The notes under the pieces: generated by a model
Databases searched by the model: none
Told to the model about the DNA's origin: nothing
Seen by the model: only the letters and a program-made list of their open reading frames with translations
Shown here: one piece after another, positions 6,109 to 9,628 of the stretch
Numbering within the stretch: position 1 is the first letter of the stretch
Layout of the letters: every line of letters starts with the position of its first letter
Position numbers and translations under genes: made by a program
Assembly (NCBI GenBank): GCA_030451965.1
Contig: JAKDNE010000100.1
Location: 1 to 9,628, forward strand
Origin: Brachybacterium sp.
GTDB taxonomy: Bacteria > Actinomycetota > Actinomycetes > Actinomycetales > Dermabacteraceae
DNA length: 9,628 bases
Reading direction: 5' to 3'

Positions 6109-6930
6109 ATGACGGAACAGTCCCCGCCGGCCCAGTCCTCGGAGAGCTCGGCGCCGTGGTCCATCTCCCTGGCTGACGTCAGCGTCACCTACCCCAACGG
6201 CACCAGAGCCTTGCGGAACGTCTCAGTGGACATCGGCGCGGGGGAGATCGTCTCGGTGGTCGGCTTGTCAGGATCCGGGAAATCCACCCTCATCCGCACC
6301 ATCAACGGTCTGGTGACCGCCACCTCGGGCACGGTGACGGTCGGCGGACACGACGTCACCAGCTTGCGCGGGCGGCGCCTACGCGAACTGCGCGGCCATA
6401 TCGGAATGATCTTCCAGGGTTTCAATCTGGCCGACCGGGTGAACGTGCTCAACAATGTGCTCGTCGGCCGGTTCGCTCACACGCCGACCTATCGCACGCT
6501 GCTCGGGCTCACCACGGCCGCCGATAAGGACCTTGCACTGCAGGCACTCGATTCGGTCGGGATGCTCGAGAAGGTCTGGACCCGGGCCAGCTCCCTCTCC
6601 GGCGGCCAGAAGCAACGGGTGGCGATTGCCCGGGCACTGGCCCAGGAACCATCGATCATGCTCGCCGACGAACCGGTCGCCAGCCTCGACCCGCCGACTG
6701 CACATGCCGTGATGGGCGACCTGGCCCGCATCAACGCCGACCGGGGGCTGACCGTACTCATCAACATCCATATGATGGATCTGGCTCGTCAATACGCGAA
6801 CCGCATGATCGGGCTGCGCGACGGCGAGGTTGTCTACGACGGTCCCGCGGGCACCGCCACGGACGCCGACTTCGCGCAGATCTATGGTCGACCGGTGCAG
6901 ACCGATGACCATTCGGGGAGTCAGAGGTGA
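6109..6930 (+). CDS. phnC: PhnC-type ABC transporter ATP-binding protein
   Basis: This 273-residue ATPase powers the importer from the cytoplasmic side. Walker A is GLSGSGKST (52-60), the Q-loop is Gln103 in MIFQGFNL, the signature is LSGGQ (163-167), Walker B is IMLADE (183-188), and the switch His221 lies in INIHMMDLA. PhnC-specific features are FNLADRVNVLNNVLVGRF (105-122) and DLARQYANRMIGLRDGEVV (224-242). All catalytic residues are intact and the length is normal. It follows the binding-protein gene after 36 bases, the largest gap in the operon, which shows no terminator. Its ribosome site is poor (TAGG), so translation may lean on upstream ribosomes. The first 18 residues are a polar, Ser/Pro-rich leader not usual in the family, but no better internal start is visible. 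Its stop overlaps the GTG of the first permease. The symbol reflects the family, not proof of phosphonate transport. Confidence 0.94.
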   Translation: MTEQSPPAQSSESSAPWSISLADVSVTYPNGTRALRNVSVDIGAGEIVSVVGLSGSGKSTLIRTINGLVTATSGTVTVGGHDVTSLRGRRLRELRGHIGMIFQGFNLADRVNVLNNVLVGRFAHTPTYRTLLGLTTAADKDLALQALDSVGMLEKVWTRASSLSGGQKQRVAIARALAQEPSIMLADEPVASLDPPTAHAVMGDLARINADRGLTVLINIHMMDLARQYANRMIGLRDGEVVYDGPAGTATDADFAQIYGRPVQTDDHSGSQR

Positions 6931-7739
6931 CCGAGCGCGCCACCGCTCCCCTGCAGCTGCCAGAGCGTTCACGCAGGCGTTGGCCGGCCGTGGGTGCCAC
7001 CGCAGCGATCGGTATCTTCACGGTGCTGACCTGCCTGCCGGCCATCGGCGGCGTCGATGTCGACTTCTCGGCACTGGTGCGCAACTGGAGCAATGGCGCC
7101 ACGAAGGTGAACCAGCTCCTGCATCCGAACTTCGCGTTCCTGCCACGCACCGTGAGCCCGATGCTGGAGACGCTCGCGATGGCCGTCGCCGGCGCGGCGT
7201 TCGCGGCCATCGTCTCGATCCCGTTGACCCTGTGGGCGGCACGACCGAGCAATCCGAACCCCGTGACCCGCCAACTCGTGCGGTTCATCATCAACATCAA
7301 CCGTGCCGTACCTGACCTGGTGTACGCGACCGTTCTCGTAGCGATGCTCGGGGTCGGGACCCTGCCCGGGTTCGTCACCCTCTTCCTGTTCGACCTGGGT
7401 GTGGTGGTCAAACTCGTCTCCGAAGCGATCGACTCCTCCGACCATCCATATCTCGAGTCCGGTCAAGCCGCCGGAGGCACCCAGGCACAGATCAACAAGG
7501 TCACCTTGCTGCCACAGTCATGGACGCTGTTCGCGAACCAGTGGCTGTATTCACTCGAGCTGAACGTCCGCATCTCAGCGATCCTCGGGATCGTCGGTGC
7601 CGGCGGGATCGGGCGGCTCCTGGATGAGCGGCGCGGCTTCTACATGTACGGCGACGTCTCCGTGATCATCCTCGAGATCCTCGTGGTCATCGTCCTCATC
7701 GAGGCCTGCTCCACCGCTCTGCGGAGGAGGCTGCGATGA
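6927..7739 (+). CDS. phnE: PhnE-type ABC transporter permease, first copy
   Basis: This 270-residue membrane protein has hydrophobic segments near residues 18-38, 80-104, 130-157, 200-222 and 244-262. The EAA-type loop that contacts the ATPase is SGQAAGGTQAQINKVTLLP (178-196). The family block ELNVRISAILGIVGAGGIG (211-229) and the NRAVPDLVYA stretch (125-134) place it in PhnE. The GTG start at 6927 overlaps the PhnC stop (GTGA) and has GGGGAG six bases upstream, so it is translationally coupled. It pairs with the second permease to form the membrane pore, probably as a heterodimer. Its C-terminus is basic (RRRLR), fitting a cytoplasmic end. Confidence 0.93.
   Translation: MTERATAPLQLPERSRRRWPAVGATAAIGIFTVLTCLPAIGGVDVDFSALVRNWSNGATKVNQLLHPNFAFLPRTVSPMLETLAMAVAGAAFAAIVSIPLTLWAARPSNPNPVTRQLVRFIININRAVPDLVYATVLVAMLGVGTLPGFVTLFLFDLGVVVKLVSEAIDSSDHPYLESGQAAGGTQAQINKVTLLPQSWTLFANQWLYSLELNVRISAILGIVGAGGIGRLLDERRGFYMYGDVSVIILEILVVIVLIEACSTALRRRLR
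7723..7730 (+). promoter_or_regulatory. Strong ribosome binding site of the second permease gene
   Basis: GGAGGAGG lies five bases before the ATG at 7736, inside the end of the first permease gene, and fixes the ATGA overlap. Confidence 0.8.
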
Positions 7740-8578
7740 CCCTCACCTCTGCGCCGCGGCGAGCGGCAGCGACCCTGCCCGTGCCGCCGTCCCGAGCGCC
7801 GGCAACGATCCTCGCCGTGGTGGTCGGGGTGATCATCCTGATCGCCACCGCCGGCCTCGACATCGAGTGGACCGAGCTGGGCGACGTGCCCAGCAGGGTG
7901 GTCAACTACCTGCAGCTGATGTTCGCCGATCCGAATTGGGACAAGCTGCCACGTGCACTGTTCGAGACCTGGCGATCGATCTCGATGGCGTGGCTCGGGG
8001 CCATCGGCTGCGTGGTGGCATCGATCCCATTGGGAATGCTCGCCGCTCGGGGCGTCGGGCCGACCTGGCTGCGGTACCTGCTGCGGGGCGTCTTCGCGAT
8101 CATCCGGGCCGTGCCCGAGGTGATCATCGCGCTGATCCTCCTCACCGTCACCGGACTGACCCCATTCACGGGGGCCCTGGCGCTGGGGATCGCCGGGATC
8201 GGCACGCAGGGCAAGTGGGTGTACGAGACGATCGAGTCCGCGCAGGAGGGAGCATCCGAAGCGGTTCGTGCTGCCGGCGGCAACACCCTCGAGACGACTC
8301 GTTGGGCGCTCTGGCCCGCGGCCGCACCGGCCCTGATGTCGTTCGCGCTGTACCGGTTCGAACTGAATATTCGCATGTCGGCCGTGCTGGGACTCGTCGG
8401 GGCGGGCGGCATTGGGAGCATGCTGGCCAATTACGCGAACTTCCGCGCGTGGGACACTGTCGGGATGCTGTTGATCGTCGTGGTGGTCATCACGATGTGC
8501 TTCGATCTGATCTCCGGATCGATCCGTCGCCGCATCATGGAAGGAGCACGGCCCCGTGGCATGGACAGGTCCCACTGA
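7736..8578 (+). CDS. PhnE-type ABC transporter permease, second copy
   Basis: This 280-residue protein is of the same family as its upstream neighbour but clearly diverged. Membrane segments fall near 21-40, 82-104, 118-140, 142-160, 196-222 and 240-258. IRAVPEVIIALI (123-134), the EAA-type loop SEAVRAAGGNTLETTRWALWP (174-194) and ALYRFELNIR followed by GLVGAGGIGSML (204-230) are textbook PhnE. The start is set by ATGA overlap and GGAGGAGG. Two permease genes in one operon occur in many phosphonate and phosphite importers and imply a heterodimeric channel. The C-terminal 20 residues are charged and are encoded by DNA shared with the start of the regulator gene. Confidence 0.93.
   Translation: MTLTSAPRRAAATLPVPPSRAPATILAVVVGVIILIATAGLDIEWTELGDVPSRVVNYLQLMFADPNWDKLPRALFETWRSISMAWLGAIGCVVASIPLGMLAARGVGPTWLRYLLRGVFAIIRAVPEVIIALILLTVTGLTPFTGALALGIAGIGTQGKWVYETIESAQEGASEAVRAAGGNTLETTRWALWPAAAPALMSFALYRFELNIRMSAVLGLVGAGGIGSMLANYANFRAWDTVGMLLIVVVVITMCFDLISGSIRRRIMEGARPRGMDRSH
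8541..8546 (+). promoter_or_regulatory. Ribosome binding site of the RpiR-family regulator gene
   Basis: AAGGAG stands nine bases before the GTG at 8556. It supports this GTG start, which overlaps the permease gene by 23 bases. No other start with a good site precedes the helix-turn-helix region. Confidence 0.65.
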
Positions 8579-9410
8579 GACGCCGGTATCCGCGCGGATC
8601 GCCACGTTGACCCCCTCACTGCAGCCGAGCGAGCGCCGGGTGGTGGACGCGATTGCGGCTGACCTCGCCGCAGCCGTGGAGTGCACGGCCCAGGAACTCG
8701 CCAATCGGGTCGGAGTCGGCCGGGCGAGTGTGATCCGCACGGCGAAAAGCCTCGGCTACGACGGTTTCCCGCAGATGCGGGTTGCGCTGGCTCGGGAACT
8801 GTCGTTCCTTCCCTCGCGCTCGGATGACGACAACTCCGTAGGGCTTCTGCGCGGCACGATCGAGAAGTTCGGCCATAGTCTGCCGCGGCTGACCGAGGCC
8901 TTGACGGAGGAGGCGGTGACCGACTTCGTGGCGGCTCTCCACGAGGCCCGCCGCGTGGTCATCGTGGCTGCCGGACTGTCAGCGCCGCTCGGACTCGATG
9001 CTGCCATGCGGCTCAGTTCTGCCGGTCGGCCGGCAGAGTTCCTCCAGGATTCACTTGCCCAGCAGATCGCAGCGGGCAGCCTGGAGCCTGATTCGGTGTG
9101 CCTGGTGATCTCCGGATCAGGTGCCACGAAAGACAGTCTGGCCGCTGCCAGCGCCGCCCGAGCTGCGGGAGCCACCGTGTTGGTGATGACCTCGTTCGCG
9201 CGAGCGCCCCTGGTCGCCCTCGCCGATGCGGTCATGGTGATCCCGCCCGTCAGCGAGTCCTTTCCCGACGAATTGCTCCACACCTCGCGGGCAGCTCTCG
9301 CGCTGGTGATCGAGTCCCTCGTGCAGGTGCTCCTGGTGTACCGAGGTGACCGAGGTCGAGAGGCACGCGAGGCGGCCCTGTCGCTCGTGGAAAAGCGTCT
9401 CAAGGCATAA
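8556..9410 (+). CDS. RpiR/MurR-family transcriptional regulator with SIS domain
   Basis: This 284-residue protein has the RpiR architecture. An N-terminal helix-turn-helix spans about residues 12-85, with the recognition part in ELANRVGVGRASVIRTAKSLGY (47-68). A C-terminal SIS domain covers about 125-260, with RRVVIVAAGLSAP (132-144), CLVISGSGATKDSL (182-195) and ATVLVMTS (206-213). SIS domains bind phosphorylated sugars or similar phosphate compounds. The Ser-Gly-Ser-Gly turn at 186-189 is the phosphate-binding loop and is intact. Most relatives control sugar-phosphate or amino-sugar catabolism and respond to a phosphosugar. The gene is last in the transporter operon, overlaps the permease gene by 23 bases and uses GTG. 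It likely controls this operon from the upstream gap, so it would regulate itself, but the sequence alone does not tell whether it represses or activates. Confidence 0.93.
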   Translation: MAWTGPTETPVSARIATLTPSLQPSERRVVDAIAADLAAAVECTAQELANRVGVGRASVIRTAKSLGYDGFPQMRVALARELSFLPSRSDDDNSVGLLRGTIEKFGHSLPRLTEALTEEAVTDFVAALHEARRVVIVAAGLSAPLGLDAAMRLSSAGRPAEFLQDSLAQQIAAGSLEPDSVCLVISGSGATKDSLAAASAARAAGATVLVMTSFARAPLVALADAVMVIPPVSESFPDELLHTSRAALALVIESLVQVLLVYRGDRGREAREAALSLVEKRLKA

Positions 9411-9424
9411 GCGGCACCTCACCT

Positions 9425-9442
9425 GTCACCACGACTGGTGAC
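9425..9442 (+). terminator. Hairpin after the operon, possible terminator
   Basis: GTCACCA, loop CGAC, TGGTGAC form a perfect 7-bp stem starting 15 bases after the regulator's stop codon. The position fits a terminator, but no T-run follows. It could alternatively be a binding site. Confidence 0.4.
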
Positions 9443-9628
9443 TGCGTCCGCGTTCATCTCTCCCAGACGGCGCCCTCGGGCAGGAACGATCTCACGTCCG
9501 TGTTCCGGATCTTCCGTCCTGTTGACGACGCGATGCTCGACGGGCCGGGGTGCGGACCCAAGCCCGGCGCGGCTCGAGGGGACGACATCGACCGTGGCGG
9601 TGAGCCGGGCGCGGTGCCGCGCCCGGCG
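9443..9628. other. Right-hand intergenic tail without a supported gene
   Basis: Short open frames run to the edge on both strands, as expected at this GC content. None has a recognisable domain or a start with a good ribosome site. The only clear structure is the hairpin at 9604-9627. Confidence 0.5.
9604..9627. repeat. Strong GC hairpin at the right edge
   Basis: GCCGGGCGCGG (9604-9614) and CCGCGCCCGGC (9617-9627) are perfect 11-base complementary arms around TG. In RNA this would fold as a 10-bp stem with a GTGC loop. It may be an intrinsic terminator whose T-tract lies beyond the edge, serving the operon or a gene coming from the right. Confidence 0.5.

Noticed and set aside
7640..8740. 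Minus-strand open frame of 366 codons opposite the second permease
   Set aside because: It is rich in His, Asp and Arg with no domain and is antisense to a textbook PhnE gene.
9454..9628. Minus-strand open frame entering from the right edge and ending in LPEGAVWER, possibly the C-terminus of a converging gene
   Set aside because: The ending looks protein-like, but two other frames are also open, the strong hairpin at 9604-9627 lies within it, it uses AGA codons, and about 58 codons without a domain are not enough to call a gene.
9500..9628. Plus-strand open frame running to the right edge from a GTG near 9500
   Set aside because: It has no ribosome site and a Gly/Pro/Arg-rich translation typical of non-coding GC-rich DNA.

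Overview
The window looks like a piece of chromosome from a high-GC Gram-positive actinobacterium, most likely a Micrococcales such as a Brachybacterium or related Dermabacteraceae genus. This rests on very GC-rich third codon positions, GTG starts, strong GGAGG ribosome sites, a DUF4383 protein (typical of actinobacteria) and an actinobacterial style of lipoprotein. The genus is a guess; the phylum is fairly safe. I identify nine protein genes, one of them cut by the left edge. I see no RNA genes, CRISPR arrays, insertion sequences or phage genes.

Left part (1-3904), housekeeping-like and membrane genes. An AI-2E family transporter runs leftward off the edge (1286 down to 1). Facing away from it is a two-gene unit: an unrecognised protein with a soluble N-terminal half and several membrane segments (1491-2579), then a YeeZ-like atypical NAD(P)-binding SDR protein (2576-3436), coupled by an ATGA overlap. 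A DUF4383 membrane protein on the minus strand (3904-3437) converges on the SDR gene with no base between the two stop codons.

Middle (3905-4370), a 466-base regulatory gap. It holds the probable leftward promoter of the DUF4383 gene with a perfect 16-bp palindrome at its start point, two further inverted repeats (4139-4157 and 4222-4238), and a probable rightward promoter just before the next operon.

Right part (4371-9410), one tight six-gene operon on the plus strand: HAD phosphatase, PhnD-type binding lipoprotein, PhnC-type ATPase, two PhnE-type permeases, and an RpiR/MurR regulator with a phosphosugar-binding SIS domain. Gaps are 1 and 36 bases, and the last four genes overlap. The simplest reading is an uptake system for a phosphorylated or phosphonate-like solute. 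A cytoplasmic phosphatase would then act on the imported compound, and the SIS regulator would sense the compound or a product of it. No C-P lyase, phosphonatase or phosphite dehydrogenase gene is present, and the HAD protein has the residues of an ordinary phosphatase rather than of phosphonoacetaldehyde hydrolase. I therefore consider an organophosphate ester, possibly a sugar phosphate, a reasonable candidate substrate. This combination is the most interesting system in the window.

The last 218 bases hold a small hairpin after the operon and a strong GC hairpin at the very end, with no gene I can support.
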